Both the position numbers and the translations under genes were made by a program. This document shows positions 8,591 through 16,931 of a stretch of DNA of 64,000 nt, piece by piece (positions within the stretch are counted from its first letter, which is position 1; each line of letters starts with the position of its first letter). Origin of the DNA: Microbacterium paraoxydans. GTDB lineage: Bacteria; Actinomycetota; Actinomycetes; Actinomycetales; Microbacteriaceae. The DNA is taken from the NCBI RefSeq assembly GCF_020524545.1, contig NZ_JAIVLG010000001.1, positions 124,001-188,000 on the forward strand, given 5' to 3'. The notes beneath the pieces were generated by a model, which saw nothing but the letters and a program-made list of their open reading frames with translations, searched no databases and was not told the origin of the DNA.

Positions 8591-9421
8591 ATGACGCTGG
8601 CAGGCAAGACCATCCTGATGTCGGGCGGCAGCCGCGGCATCGGCCTCGCGATCGCTCTGCGGGCGGCGGCCGATGGTGCGAACATCGCGATGCTCGCGAA
8701 GACCGACACGCCGCATCCCAAGCTCGAGGGCACGATCCACACCGCCGCGGAGCAGATCCGCGCGGCCGGAGGGAACGCCTTGCCGATCGTGGGCGACGTC
8801 CGCGATGACGATGACATCACCGAAGCGGTCCTGAAGACCCAGGGGGAGTTCGGCGGCATCGACATCGTGATCAACAACGCCAGCGTGATCGACCTCTCGC
8901 GCTCGCTCGACCTCAACGCCAAGAAGTACGACCTCATGCAGGACGTCAACGTGCGCGGCACGTTCATGTTGTCCCGCGCGGCGGTGCCGATCCTGAAGGA
9001 CGCCGAGAACCCGCACATCCTGTCGCTGTCGCCGCCTCTGAATCCGACTCCGAAGTGGCTCGGGGCACACACCGGGTACACGCTCGCGAAGTTCGGCATG
9101 ACCATGGCCACGCTGGGCCTCGCCGCGGAGTTCGCACCTGACGGGGTCGCCGCCAACACGCTGTGGCCCCGCACGACGATCGCCACTGCGGCGGTGCAGA
9201 ACCTCCTCGGGGGCGACAAGGTGATGGCCGCGAGCCGCACGCCCGACATCTACGCGGATGCCGCGTATGCGGTGCTGCTCAAGCCCGCGGCGTCCTACAC
9301 CGGACAGACGCTCATCGTGGAGGACGTGCTCGAGGCCGAGGGTGTGTCCGACTTCTCGACGTACGCTGCGATCCCCGGCACTCCCGACAGCGCGCTCTTC
9401 CCCGACATCTTCCTCGACTGA
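8591..9421 (+). CDS. SDR family oxidoreductase, HSDL2-like
   Basis: A 276-residue short-chain dehydrogenase with cofactor motif SGGSRGIGLAIA near residues 11-22. It has an unusual active-site region: SLSPPLNPTPKWLGAHTGYTLAKFGMT, where the YTLAK tyrosine and lysine form the catalytic pair. This region and the C-terminus (GEVLEAEG-type ending) resemble the HSDL2/peroxisomal-like SDR group. The SCP2 sterol-carrier domain of animal HSDL2 is absent. It probably forms a two-gene unit with the upstream SDR (36-bp gap, AGGAG site before ATG 8591). The physiological substrate is unknown. Confidence 0.82.
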   Translation: MTLAGKTILMSGGSRGIGLAIALRAAADGANIAMLAKTDTPHPKLEGTIHTAAEQIRAAGGNALPIVGDVRDDDDITEAVLKTQGEFGGIDIVINNASVIDLSRSLDLNAKKYDLMQDVNVRGTFMLSRAAVPILKDAENPHILSLSPPLNPTPKWLGAHTGYTLAKFGMTMATLGLAAEFAPDGVAANTLWPRTTIATAAVQNLLGGDKVMAASRTPDIYADAAYAVLLKPAASYTGQTLIVEDVLEAEGVSDFSTYAAIPGTPDSALFPDIFLD

Positions 9422-9457
9422 CTCCACCCCACCCCCTGCCCTCCGGGCTCCTCACCC

Positions 9458-9544
9458 CTGCCAAAACGGAGACCGCATGCCGATGCGTCGGCGTGTCGAG
9501 CCCCGACACGCCGTGCAGACCGCATCCGCTCTCTGTTTTGGCAG
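9458..9544. repeat. 87-bp imperfect palindrome in a convergent gene junction
   Basis: Two 41-bp arms (9458-9498 and 9504-9544) match at about 31 of 41 positions around a 5-nt loop. The ends CTGCCAAAAC and the core GGCGTGTCG are perfect. It lies between a plus-strand SDR and a minus-strand exporter gene. It could work as a bidirectional terminator, or be a REP- or MITE-like element. No target-site duplication is obvious. Confidence 0.75.
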
Positions 9545-9576
9545 GGGGGCAGGGGGGAGAGGGGGACAGGGGGCAG

Positions 9577-9610
9577 AGGGGGGAGGGGGTCAGAGGGGGG
9601 AGGGGGTCAG
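9577..9610. repeat. Two tandem copies of a 17-bp polypurine unit inside a G-run tract
   Basis: The unit aggggggagggggtcag occurs exactly twice, back to back, within a plus-strand G-rich tract running from about 9541 to 9610. The second copy supplies the stop codon of the minus-strand TauE-type gene. The tract contains more than four G-runs of five or six and could form a G-quadruplex in plus-strand DNA, or stall minus-strand transcription. Confidence 0.75.
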
Positions 9611-10359
9611 AGCAGGAGGTAGGTCGCGCCGAGGATGGTGAGCGCGATCACGAGGCGGTCGAACATGCGTTGGTTCAGGCGCCGCGCGACTCGAAGGCCG
9701 AGGAGCGCGCCGACCACCACGAGCGGGGCGAGTACCGCATCCATCAGGAGCACCGGAGCGGGGAACAGGCCGAGACCGGCGAGGAACGGCACCTTGAGCA
9801 CGTTGATGATCGCGAAGAACCACGCCGAGGTGCCGAGGAAGACCTGCACCGGGGTCCGGGTGGCGAGGAAGTACATGGACATCACGGGGCCGCCGGCGTT
9901 GGCGACCATCGTCGTGAAGCCGCCGAGAGTGCCGTAGGCGCCAGCGAGCGCGATGCTGCCGGAGGAGGGCGAGACCGCTGCGTGCGCTCGGTCCTGTTGC
10001 CCTCGCCGCCAGAGGGTCACGCCGATCATCAGCAGCAGGATCACCCCGATCGCTCGCCGGACGATGCCGTCGCCTGCGAGCGCGAGGAAGGCGAATCCGG
10101 CCAGGAGCCCGAGGACGACGGCCGGCGCGAGGCGCAGCAGCGTCGGCCAGTGGGCGTGGCGGCGATAGGCGATCAGCGCGAACACGTCGCCGACCATCAG
10201 CAGGAGCAGCATCGCGGCCGTGGAGGTGCGCGCGGGCAGGACCGCCGCGAACAGCGCGATAGCCAGGATGCTGCCGCCGGGGAGAGCCGTCTTGGAGATG
10301 CCGATCGTCACCGCGGCCACGGCGAGGGCGGCCCACGCCCACGGGTCGAGCTCGATCAC
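9607..10359 (-). CDS. TauE/SafE family permease (sulfite/organic anion exporter-like)
   Basis: A 250-residue integral membrane protein with about eight hydrophobic helices and the glycine-rich TauE/SafE pattern (ISKTALPGGSILAIALFA near the N-terminus; GGFTTMVANAGGPVMSMYFLA mid-protein). Family members move sulfite, sulfoacetate or other small anions; the substrate here is unknown. GTG 10359 overlaps the stop of the ankyrin gene by 4 bp (GTGA), so the two are coupled. Its stop codon sits in a polypurine tandem repeat. Confidence 0.87.
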   Translation of the reverse strand: MIELDPWAWAALAVAAVTIGISKTALPGGSILAIALFAAVLPARTSTAAMLLLLMVGDVFALIAYRRHAHWPTLLRLAPAVVLGLLAGFAFLALAGDGIVRRAIGVILLLMIGVTLWRRGQQDRAHAAVSPSSGSIALAGAYGTLGGFTTMVANAGGPVMSMYFLATRTPVQVFLGTSAWFFAIINVLKVPFLAGLGLFPAPVLLMDAVLAPLVVVGALLGLRVARRLNQRMFDRLVIALTILGATYLLL

Positions 10360-10943
10360 CGTTCCAGTTCGGCGACGATCGCGTCGTAGCCGCGGCTGCG
10401 TGCCAGCGCGATCGGCGGCACTCCGTCGCCGTCGGGGAGGCGGGCGTCGGCGCCTCCGTCGAGGAGGGCCCGCACCACCTCCACATAGGCGGGAGATCCG
10501 TCGCCGAGCACGATCGCCTCGTGCAGAGCCGTCCAGTTCAGGTTGTTGACGTGGTTCGGATCCACGCCGGCCTCGAGGAGGATCTCGACGGTGGCGACGA
10601 GTCCGCGTTCGGACGCCGGGATCAGTGCGGTACCACCGAAGCGATTCGTGCTCGTCAGGTCGGCGCCGTTGTCGAGCGTCAGTAGCAGGATCTCGTCGTG
10701 CCCTCGCGCGCCCGCATACAGGTACGCGGAATCGTGGATGTCGTCCTTCGCGTTCACGTCGGCACCGGCCCCGATGAGCACTCGTGCCGCCTCCACTCTG
10801 TTCCCTTTGGCCGCCGCGATCAGCGCTGTCATCCCGCCGGTTCCGCGCGACTCGATGTCCGCGCCCGCGTCGAGCGCGGCCCGCACGGCATCGGCGTCTC
10901 CGGCAGTTGCGGCGGTGAGTAGGTCAGTGGTGGCGTCGGTCAT
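10356..10943 (-). CDS. Ankyrin repeat protein
   Basis: A 195-residue cytosolic protein made almost entirely of ankyrin repeats, each showing the helix-turn-helix pattern (for example GDADAVRAALDAGADIESRGTGG, GHDEILLLTLDNGADL, here broken by spacer residues). Five or so repeats fill the protein. The start at ATG 10943 was preferred over an upstream extension because the extension is arginine-rich out-of-frame-like sequence. It overlaps the TauE-type permease gene by 4 bp. Ankyrin proteins bind partner proteins; the coupling suggests a regulator or partner of the permease, which is an inference. Confidence 0.85.
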   Translation of the reverse strand: MTDATTDLLTAATAGDADAVRAALDAGADIESRGTGGMTALIAAAKGNRVEAARVLIGAGADVNAKDDIHDSAYLYAGARGHDEILLLTLDNGADLTSTNRFGGTALIPASERGLVATVEILLEAGVDPNHVNNLNWTALHEAIVLGDGSPAYVEVVRALLDGGADARLPDGDGVPPIALARSRGYDAIVAELER

Positions 10944-10957
10944 CGTGTGTGGTGCGA

Positions 10958-11596
10958 TCAGCCCCGCGCGGCGGAGAGCGCGGTGGTGAAGCGCGCAGCG
11001 CGCAGCTCGATGTCGGACCAGTCCGAGGCGGCGATCGCAGCGCCGTTCGCGAGGTCCCCGCCCGCACCGACAGCGACAGCGCCGGCCGCGAACCACGCAG
11101 CGAGGTTGTCCGGGTTCACGCCGCCGGTGGGCATCAGGGGGGCGGTGGGGAACGGGCCCCGCAACGCGCCGAGATAGGACGGGCCGCCCAGCGACGCCGG
11201 GAAGATCTTGACGACGTCGACGCCCAGCTCCAGCGCGCCCATCACCTCGGTGGGCGTCATCGCTCCGGTCATCACGACGCGGCCGGTGTCGAGCATCGAC
11301 CGGGTGAGGTGGGGGAGCGTGCCGGGGCTGACGAGGAACTCCGCGCCCGCATCGGCGGCCTGCGCGGCCTGGGCCTCGGTGGTCACCGTGCCGGCACCGA
11401 TGTACGCGGCGTCGCCGTGACGCGCGATCAGTTCGCGGATCACTGCCGGCGCATCGGGGGTCGAGAAGGTGACCTCGATGCCGGTCACGCCGCCGCGGAT
11501 GATCGCTTCGGACGCCTCCAGGGCCAGTTCAGGGGAGGGGGCGCGCAGGACGGCGAGGATGCCGGTGGTGCGTGCGCGGTCGAGGCGGTCGGACAT
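10958..11596 (-). CDS. eda: Bifunctional 4-hydroxy-2-oxoglutarate / KDPG aldolase
   Basis: A 212-residue class I aldolase of the Entner-Doudoroff type that cleaves 2-keto-3-deoxy-6-phosphogluconate to pyruvate and glyceraldehyde 3-phosphate. Family signatures are present: the GVTGIEVTFSTPDA strand with the catalytic glutamate, GAGTVTTEAQA, and the Schiff-base lysine in VVKIFPAS, followed by PTGGVNPDNL. It lies 88 bp after the GntR gene and 14 bp before the ankyrin gene. A TGTCATGACA palindrome upstream suggests its own control. Homologues acting on KDPGal or other keto-deoxy sugar phosphates cannot be excluded. Confidence 0.88.
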   Translation of the reverse strand: MSDRLDRARTTGILAVLRAPSPELALEASEAIIRGGVTGIEVTFSTPDAPAVIRELIARHGDAAYIGAGTVTTEAQAAQAADAGAEFLVSPGTLPHLTRSMLDTGRVVMTGAMTPTEVMGALELGVDVVKIFPASLGGPSYLGALRGPFPTAPLMPTGGVNPDNLAAWFAAGAVAVGAGGDLANGAAIAASDWSDIELRAARFTTALSAARG

Positions 11597-11643
11597 GGAG
11601 CTCCTTCATCGGGCGGGCTCGTCCATTCTCGCGGGCCCATCCT

Positions 11644-11653
11644 GTCATGACAA
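11644..11653. promoter_or_regulatory. Perfect 10-bp dyad TGTCATGACA upstream of the KDPG aldolase gene
   Basis: A perfect palindrome 48 bp upstream of the aldolase start and between it and the GntR gene. Its size and TGTNNNNACA form suit a GntR-family operator. The neighbouring GntR protein is the obvious candidate, but this is inference from position. Confidence 0.4.
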
Positions 11654-11684
11654 GTCGGGCGGGAGGTCGGTGCGAGAGCGCCGG

Positions 11685-12446
11685 CTACTTCGCGACGAGG
11701 GTCGTCTCGAAGCGGTAGAGGTCGGGTCGATAGCAGTGGTGACCGAACTCGATCGCTGCGCCCGACTGGTCGAACGAGATGCGCTCCATCGTGAGCAGCG
11801 GTCCGCCCGCCTCGATCTCCAGGAGCTCCGGCTCGTCGGCCTCTGCGCGCCGCGCGCCGATCTTCTGCTTGGCGACCCGGATGGCTACGCCTCGTGCACG
11901 GAGGGCCTGATAGAGCCCTCGGGATTCGAGTTGCTCGGCCGAGATGTCCGCGAACTCGCGGGGCAGGTAATTCTCCAGGATGGCGACCGGGACGCCGTCT
12001 GTGCTCCGCCGACGGCGCAGATGGAGGATCTCGGTGCCGGGGGTGATCGCCAGTGCCTCCGCGACCTCATCCGAGGCGGGGATCAGCTCGTGGGTCAACA
12101 CCTGCGTCCCCGGCTCGTGGTGCGCGCTCTGCAGATCCTCGAACAGGCTGGTGAGCTCGACCTGGCGGGTGACGGAGCCCTGGACGACTTGAGTGCCGAT
12201 GCCCCGTCGACGCACGAGAAGCCCCTTGTCGACGAGTTCCTGGATCGCCCGTCGGATGGTGGGCCGGGAGAGGCCCAGCTGCTCGGCGATCGACACCTCA
12301 TTCTCGAGGCGGGCGCCGGCGGGGATGGCGCCGGATTGGATCGCGCTCTGCAGGCGTGTGGAGACCTGGAAGTAGAGCGGGACCGGGCCCGTCCGGTCGA
12401 TGTCCGCGAAGAGATCGTTCGGCCACGGGGTGACGAGATCGGCCAT
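11685..12446 (-). CDS. GntR family transcriptional regulator with UTRA effector domain
   Basis: A 253-residue regulator. The N-terminal winged helix (PLYFQVSTRLQSAIQSGAIP, then LGLSRPTIRRAIQELVDKGLLVRR) occupies about residues 20-85, and the UTRA ligand-binding domain follows to the end (EILHLRRRRSTDGVPVAI, FDQSGAAIEFGHHCYRPD). ATG 12446 has a GCGGAGGACC ribosome site; an earlier in-frame ATG at 12473 sits directly against a TACAAT -10-like box and is unlikely. It is divergent from the MgtC-family gene and upstream of eda. Effectors of UTRA proteins are often phosphosugars; here the ligand is unknown. Confidence 0.88.
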   Translation of the reverse strand: MADLVTPWPNDLFADIDRTGPVPLYFQVSTRLQSAIQSGAIPAGARLENEVSIAEQLGLSRPTIRRAIQELVDKGLLVRRRGIGTQVVQGSVTRQVELTSLFEDLQSAHHEPGTQVLTHELIPASDEVAEALAITPGTEILHLRRRRSTDGVPVAILENYLPREFADISAEQLESRGLYQALRARGVAIRVAKQKIGARRAEADEPELLEIEAGGPLLTMERISFDQSGAAIEFGHHCYRPDLYRFETTLVAK

Positions 12447-12473
12447 GGTCCTCCGCTTTCTCTGGGGAGTCAT

Positions 12474-12487
12474 ATTGTAGCGACAAT
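12474..12487. promoter_or_regulatory. Candidate GntR operator ATTGTAGCGACAAT
   Basis: A perfect 5-bp inverted repeat (ATTGT/ACAAT) with a 4-bp spacer immediately upstream of the GntR gene; read on the minus strand its right half contributes a TACAAT -10 box. A related sequence, ATTGTACTGACATG, occurs at 12591-12604 over the start region of the divergent MgtC gene. Both suggest autoregulation and control of the divergent gene. Confidence 0.5.
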
Positions 12488-12615
12488 CATACGATCCACC
12501 CCACCCCCGATTTTCCGGGAACTTCGGGCGGAGAGGCGTGGCATGTCCGGTCAGACGAACGACTCTGATCTCGCAAATGCTTAAAGTGCTATTGTACTGA
12601 CATGGAGCAGGAGAG

Positions 12616-13320
12616 ATGAGCTACGTGTGGGATCCGCACCTGCTCGTCGAACTCGGTCTTCTCGCCTTGGCCTTCGTGCTCTCGGTGGCCGTCGGTGTCG
12701 AGCGCTCCCGGAAGCTCAAGAGTGCGGGGCTGCGCACCCACGTCCTCGTCGGGATCGGCTCCGCGATCTTCACCTTGATCTCGGCGTACGGATTCGAGGG
12801 GGTCCTCGGGCCCGACGTCGCCGTCGACCCCTCGCGCATCGCGGCGCAGGTGGTATCGGGGATCGGCTTCCTCGGGGCCGGCGTGATCTTCGTGCGAAAC
12901 AACGCGGTGTCTGGTCTGACGTCGGCGGCGACGATCTGGGTGGTGGCGGCGATCGGCATGGCATGCGGTGCCAACATGCCACTCCTGGCGATCGCCGGCA
13001 CCGGGCTGCATCTGTTGACAGTCGGGCCGTTGTCCCGCGTCCGCGATCGCCTGCGACCAGAGCCTGAGAGGTTGCGGGTCACTGTCCAGTACGAGGCGGA
13101 TCGGGGTGCTCTTCGCGAAGCGCTCGCGGCCGCCGAGCGCCGGGGCCTGCCGGGCACGCTTCTCGGGGCGACCCGGATCCACGGGGATTCCGACATGCGC
13201 GCGACGCTCGAGTTCGTCGAGGCGTCGTCGCCCGACAAGCGCTCGGACCTCATCGATGCGATCGCCCGGCTCGAAGGGGTGCGATCGGTCGTCGTCCAGG
13301 GCTCCTCGGATGACGATTGA
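12616..13320 (+). CDS. MgtC/SapB family membrane protein
   Basis: A 234-residue protein with an N-terminal MgtC/SapB membrane domain (four to five helices up to about residue 140) and a soluble C-terminal ACT-like domain. Hallmarks include VGVERSRKLKSAGLRTHVLVGIGSA and RIAAQVVSGIGFLGAGVIF, split here by intervening residues. In the family these proteins affect magnesium homeostasis or acid tolerance, often by modulating ATP synthase or transporters; the role here is untested. ATG 12616 follows GGAGCAGGAGAG. It is transcribed divergently from the GntR gene, across a 170-bp region with two ATTGT-type sites. Confidence 0.88.
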   Translation: MSYVWDPHLLVELGLLALAFVLSVAVGVERSRKLKSAGLRTHVLVGIGSAIFTLISAYGFEGVLGPDVAVDPSRIAAQVVSGIGFLGAGVIFVRNNAVSGLTSAATIWVVAAIGMACGANMPLLAIAGTGLHLLTVGPLSRVRDRLRPEPERLRVTVQYEADRGALREALAAAERRGLPGTLLGATRIHGDSDMRATLEFVEASSPDKRSDLIDAIARLEGVRSVVVQGSSDDD

Positions 13321-13345
13321 TGCATATGTAATAACCTGCTAACAT
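13317..13345 (+). promoter_or_regulatory. Candidate promoter of the inositol operon
   Basis: TTGATG (13317-13322) and TAACAT (13340-13345) are separated by 17 bp, a good sigma-70-type match. The spacer is AT-rich for this genome. The segment GCTAACATT over the -10 box shares the word AATGTTA (complement) with the dyad upstream of iolC at 23797, so a common regulator is possible. Confidence 0.5.
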
Positions 13346-13390
13346 TCGTACTGGGCTGCGGTCCACCATTCAATGGAGAAAGGAAATCGA

Positions 13391-14299
13391 GTGATCCGTA
13401 TCGCGAACGCGCCGGTGAGCTACGGGGTCTTCGAGCTGGCTCGGCCGGACCTCGTCGCCCTTCCCGAGGGGGAGGAACTCGCGCGCTGGATCAGCGAAGC
13501 CGGCTACCAGGGCATAGACCTCGGTCCGGTCGGACTCCTCGGACGAGGCGAGGAGCTGACCGAGCGCCTGCAGCGCCACGGTCTCGAGCTCGCGGGTGGA
13601 TGGGTGGATCTTCCGTTCGCCGGAGCCGAAGACGACTTCACCCGCGCAATGGCGGACTTGGACGACATCCTCGACGTGTTCCTCACCGCGGCGGAGGCAG
13701 GGCCGACCCTTGCGCCTGTGCCCACCCTCGCCGACTCCGGCAGCGCGGAGCGCAAGGCGCGTCCCGGCGGCGCGGCGGAGCTCACGCTGCGCGGGGACGA
13801 CTTGGCGCGGTTCGTCGACCGTGTCAATCTCGCGACGGCGCGTGTGCGTGATCGGGGACTCGAGCCGACCTTCCACCACCACGCCTGCACCTACGTCGAG
13901 ACGCCCGAAGAGGTCGACGCGCTGCTGGCATCGACAGATGTCGGGCTCACCTTCGACTCCGGGCACCTCCTCATCGGGGGAGGCGATCCGCTGCCCGACT
14001 TCCGGCGGTGGCGTCACCGTGTCAACCACCTGCACCTCAAGGACGCCCGCACGCAGATCCTGCACGAAGCCTTGCAGGCCGATGACCCGATGCGGTCGGT
14101 GTGGGAGAAGCGCGTCTTCGTCCCCCTGGGGCAAGGAGACCTCGCCGTCACCGAGCTCGTGGAGGAGATCATCAGCAGCGGATACAGCGGCTGGCTCATC
14201 GTGGAGCAGGATGTCGTGCCGCGTTCGGCCGACGAGGTCGAACGCGCCAAGGCCGATCAGATCGCCAACCGTGACGCCCTGCGGGCGTGGTTCGCGTGA
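13391..14299 (+). CDS. iolE: IolE-like sugar phosphate isomerase/epimerase family protein (probable inosose dehydratase)
   Basis: A 302-residue TIM-barrel (xylose isomerase-like) enzyme. The opening IANAPVSYGVFE and later HHHACTYVET and LTFDSGHLLIGGGD place it in the IolE-like branch, which dehydrates scyllo-inosose in inositol catabolism. Metal ligands are expected from the FDSGH and HLHLKDAR segments. GTG 13391 is preferred because GGAGAAAGGA sits just upstream; an in-frame ATG at 13373 lies inside that ribosome site. It is the first gene of the operon and overlaps the next by 4 bp. Alternatively, the pair with Gfo/Idh could act in oxidative deglycosylation, as known TIM-barrel/Gfo-Idh pairs do. 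Confidence 0.72.
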   Translation: MIRIANAPVSYGVFELARPDLVALPEGEELARWISEAGYQGIDLGPVGLLGRGEELTERLQRHGLELAGGWVDLPFAGAEDDFTRAMADLDDILDVFLTAAEAGPTLAPVPTLADSGSAERKARPGGAAELTLRGDDLARFVDRVNLATARVRDRGLEPTFHHHACTYVETPEEVDALLASTDVGLTFDSGHLLIGGGDPLPDFRRWRHRVNHLHLKDARTQILHEALQADDPMRSVWEKRVFVPLGQGDLAVTELVEEIISSGYSGWLIVEQDVVPRSADEVERAKADQIANRDALRAWFA

Positions 14300-15459
14300 G
14301 CGTCACTCGCGTCGCCGTCATCGGGCTGGGGGCGATCAGCCAGAGCGTGCACCTGCCGATGCTGCGCCGGAACGCCGACAGCTTCGAGATCGCCGCCCTC
14401 GTCGACCTGTCCGCCGTGCGCACCGACGACATGGGAGCCCGCTACGGCGTGGCCGTCGACCGTCGTTTCCCGTCCGTCGACGCCCTGGTCGCCGCGAAGG
14501 ACGACGGTGTGCTCGCGATCGACGCCGCGATCCTCGCCACCACCGGCTCTCACGCCGGCGACACGCTGCGGCTCGTGAAGGCCGGTATCCGCGTGCTCGC
14601 CGAGAAACCCCTCGCCTATTCGGTCGCCGAGCTCGAAACGCTCATGGCGTACGCCGCAGAGGCCGGGATCGATCTGCGGGACTGGGTGCGTGTCGGGTAC
14701 ATGAAGGAGTACGACCTCGCATCGCAGCACGCGAAGCGGCTCCTCGCCGGCGTCGACCTTCGTGCGATCACCGTGCAGGTCATGCACCCGCTCGACGGGG
14801 CGCAGCTGGCCTACGCGCGACTCGCGGCTCCCTCCGGCGACGTCTCCCCCGAGACCGTGGCCCCTCTGATCGCCGCGACGGGGACCATCGTCGACTCCGC
14901 CGTCGGCGCCGACCTTCCGGCCGACCTGCGCACGCTCTACACGAACGTCGTACTGGGGTCCATCGTCCATGACGTCGGACTGCTCCGCATGCTCGTCGGT
15001 GGTCTGGGCGACGTCGACTTCGCGCAGCACTGGGGCGCGAAGATGCCGGGTTCGGTGCACCTGCGCGGAACGCTCGCCCGTGACGAGACTCCGTGGACCC
15101 TCGACTGGCACTACATCGACGGCTACCCCGACTACCAGGAGACCGTCACCTTCCATCACGAGACCGGAACCGTCGAACTGCTCTTCGGCGTTCCGTACGT
15201 GACGAACCTTCCCACCGTCCTCCGTGTGACGGAGAGCCACCCGGAACTCGGCATCCGCGTGAGCGAGTCGCGGTGGATGCAGCAAGAGGCTTTCGAGAAC
15301 GAACTGTTCGCGCTGGCGGCACTGGTCCGCGGCGAGCGTCCCGACGGGGCGAGCGTCGAGGAATCGGTCGCCGACGTGCGCGTCGGGCAGCGGATGATCC
15401 GCGCGCTCGCGCTCTCGAAGGGCGTCACGCTCGACCCGGGCGTCGAAGCCGCGCAGTAG
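14296..15459 (+). CDS. Gfo/Idh/MocA family oxidoreductase (candidate inositol dehydrogenase or glycoside oxidase)
   Basis: A 387-residue NAD(P)-dependent dehydrogenase. The Rossmann motif GLGAIS near residues 8-13 and the EKPLAYS signature with the catalytic lysine near residue 105 are typical of the family. GTG 14296 overlaps the preceding stop (GTGA). Its position in an inositol operon without another dehydrogenase makes an IolG role plausible. It is longer than usual IolG (about 335-345 residues) and not clearly of that subfamily, so oxidation of a glycosylated inositol, for example at the sugar C3, is an alternative. Confident as to family, not substrate. Confidence 0.75.
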   Translation: MSVTRVAVIGLGAISQSVHLPMLRRNADSFEIAALVDLSAVRTDDMGARYGVAVDRRFPSVDALVAAKDDGVLAIDAAILATTGSHAGDTLRLVKAGIRVLAEKPLAYSVAELETLMAYAAEAGIDLRDWVRVGYMKEYDLASQHAKRLLAGVDLRAITVQVMHPLDGAQLAYARLAAPSGDVSPETVAPLIAATGTIVDSAVGADLPADLRTLYTNVVLGSIVHDVGLLRMLVGGLGDVDFAQHWGAKMPGSVHLRGTLARDETPWTLDWHYIDGYPDYQETVTFHHETGTVELLFGVPYVTNLPTVLRVTESHPELGIRVSESRWMQQEAFENELFALAALVRGERPDGASVEESVADVRVGQRMIRALALSKGVTLDPGVEAAQ

Positions 15460-15521
15460 TTCACCCACATCCGCGACCGAGTGGCAACCGCTCGGCGTTC
15501 AGCGACACAGAAAGGTCAGAA

Positions 15522-16931
15522 ATGGTCACGTACGGAAAGCGCCGCCTGCTTGCGGCGTTCGCCCTCACCACTGTCGGTGCGGTCGTCCTGGCTGGCTGCT
15601 CCGGAGGATCGGATCCGGAGACCGAGGACGACTCCGGGCCGGTCACCCTCACCCTCACGACCAACTCCATCACCGGCGGCAAGAACAGCGCCGAGGCGGA
15701 CTGGATCGCGGACTGGGTCATCCCCGAGTTCGAGAAGGCCATGGACGCGGAAGGCAAGGACGTCACCGTCGAGTTCCAGCCTCAGGGCGTCGACGACGAG
15801 GACTACAAGACCAAGATCGCCCTCGATCTGCAGTCCGGCAAGGGTGCCGACATCATCGGCATGGACGGTATCTGGGTCGGCGAGTTCGCCGAGGCGGGCT
15901 ACATCAAGCCGCTCGCCGAGGTCGGCGGCGAGGCCGTCGACGACTGGGACGGGTGGGCGCAGATCCCCGATGCCGTGCAGAACGCCCTCTCGTTCGACGG
16001 CGACCGCTACGGCGTCCCGCAGGGCGCCGACGGTCGCGTCCTCTACTACAACAAGGATCTCTTCGCCCAGGCCGGCCTCGACGAGGACTGGGCCCCGGAG
16101 AGCTGGGACGACATCCTCGAGGCGTCGCGCGACCTGAAGAAGCTCGACGGCGTCACCCCGATCCAGCTCAACGCCGGTACCGCGATGGGTGAGGCGACCA
16201 CGATGCAGGGCCTGCTTCCGATGCTGGTCGGCACCGGTGAGCAGGTCTACGAGGACGGCAAGTGGATCGGTGCCACCGACGGCATGGAGAAGACGCTCGA
16301 CCTCTACGAGACGATCTATGTCGATGAGGGACTCGGCGACCCGGTCCTCCAGCAGGAGGCGTCGGGACGCGACACCTCCTTCCAGCTCTTCGCGGAGGGC
16401 AAGATCGGCATCCTGCTCGAGGGCGACTACTTCTGGCGCTCCGTGATCAACCCCGCCGAAGGCGTGGGGACGGCACCGATGGCCGATCGCGACAGTGTCG
16501 TCGGCTACGCCAAGATCCCGGCGATCGAGCCGGGCGAGGGCATCAACGACCAGGACTACGTCTCGATGTCCGGCGGCACCGGTCGTGTGCTCAACCCCAA
16601 CTCGAAGCACGCTGCACTCGCCTGGGAGCTGCTCGCCTTCATGAACTCGCCCGAGGCCTTCGAAGCGCGCGCCGCTGGTACGCTCTCGATCTCGCCGCGC
16701 AACGACGTGAACGAGAAGCTGCTGTCGTCCGACCCCATGCTGACCTTCGTCAGCGAAGAGGTCCTGCCGATCACGGCGTACCGTCCAGGACTGGCCGCGT
16801 ACCCGCAGGTCTCGGTACTGCTCCAGCAGGCCACGCTCGACGTCGCCACCGGATCGTCGGTCGATGACGCACTGAAGACCTACGTCCGTGGTCTCGAAGG
16901 CGTCGTGGGTCCGGACGCGATCTCCGAGTGA
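15522..16931 (+). CDS. ABC transporter extracellular sugar-binding lipoprotein
   Basis: A 469-residue solute-binding protein. The lipobox LAGC places the lipidated cysteine at residue 26 after a short hydrophobic signal. The mature part shows family-1 (CUT1) carbohydrate-binding features: a DIIGMDGIWVGEFAEAGY segment, then VPQGADGRVLYYNKDLFAQAGL and a C-terminal helical hinge. It is followed directly by two permeases and an ATPase. Position between inositol catabolic genes and an alpha-mannosidase suggests that it binds a mannosylated or phosphorylated inositol rather than free inositol; this is inference. Confidence 0.88.
   Translation: MVTYGKRRLLAAFALTTVGAVVLAGCSGGSDPETEDDSGPVTLTLTTNSITGGKNSAEADWIADWVIPEFEKAMDAEGKDVTVEFQPQGVDDEDYKTKIALDLQSGKGADIIGMDGIWVGEFAEAGYIKPLAEVGGEAVDDWDGWAQIPDAVQNALSFDGDRYGVPQGADGRVLYYNKDLFAQAGLDEDWAPESWDDILEASRDLKKLDGVTPIQLNAGTAMGEATTMQGLLPMLVGTGEQVYEDGKWIGATDGMEKTLDLYETIYVDEGLGDPVLQQEASGRDTSFQLFAEGKIGILLEGDYFWRSVINPAEGVGTAPMADRDSVVGYAKIPAIEPGEGINDQDYVSMSGGTGRVLNPNSKHAALAWELLAFMNSPEAFEARAAGTLSISPRNDVNEKLLSSDPMLTFVSEEVLPITAYRPGLAAYPQVSVLLQQATLDVATGSSVDDALKTYVRGLEGVVGPDAISE

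Noticed and set aside
7910..9427. 505-residue minus-strand open frame over the two SDR genes
   Set aside because: Both plus-strand SDRs carry full catalytic motifs; this is their antisense frame.
9458..9544. 87-bp palindrome as an insertion sequence
   Set aside because: Too short for a transposase, and no flanking direct repeat could be identified; kept as a palindromic repeat.
14296..15459. Naming the Gfo/Idh gene iolG
   Set aside because: Family assignment is sound, but length and sequence do not clearly match IolG, so no symbol was given.
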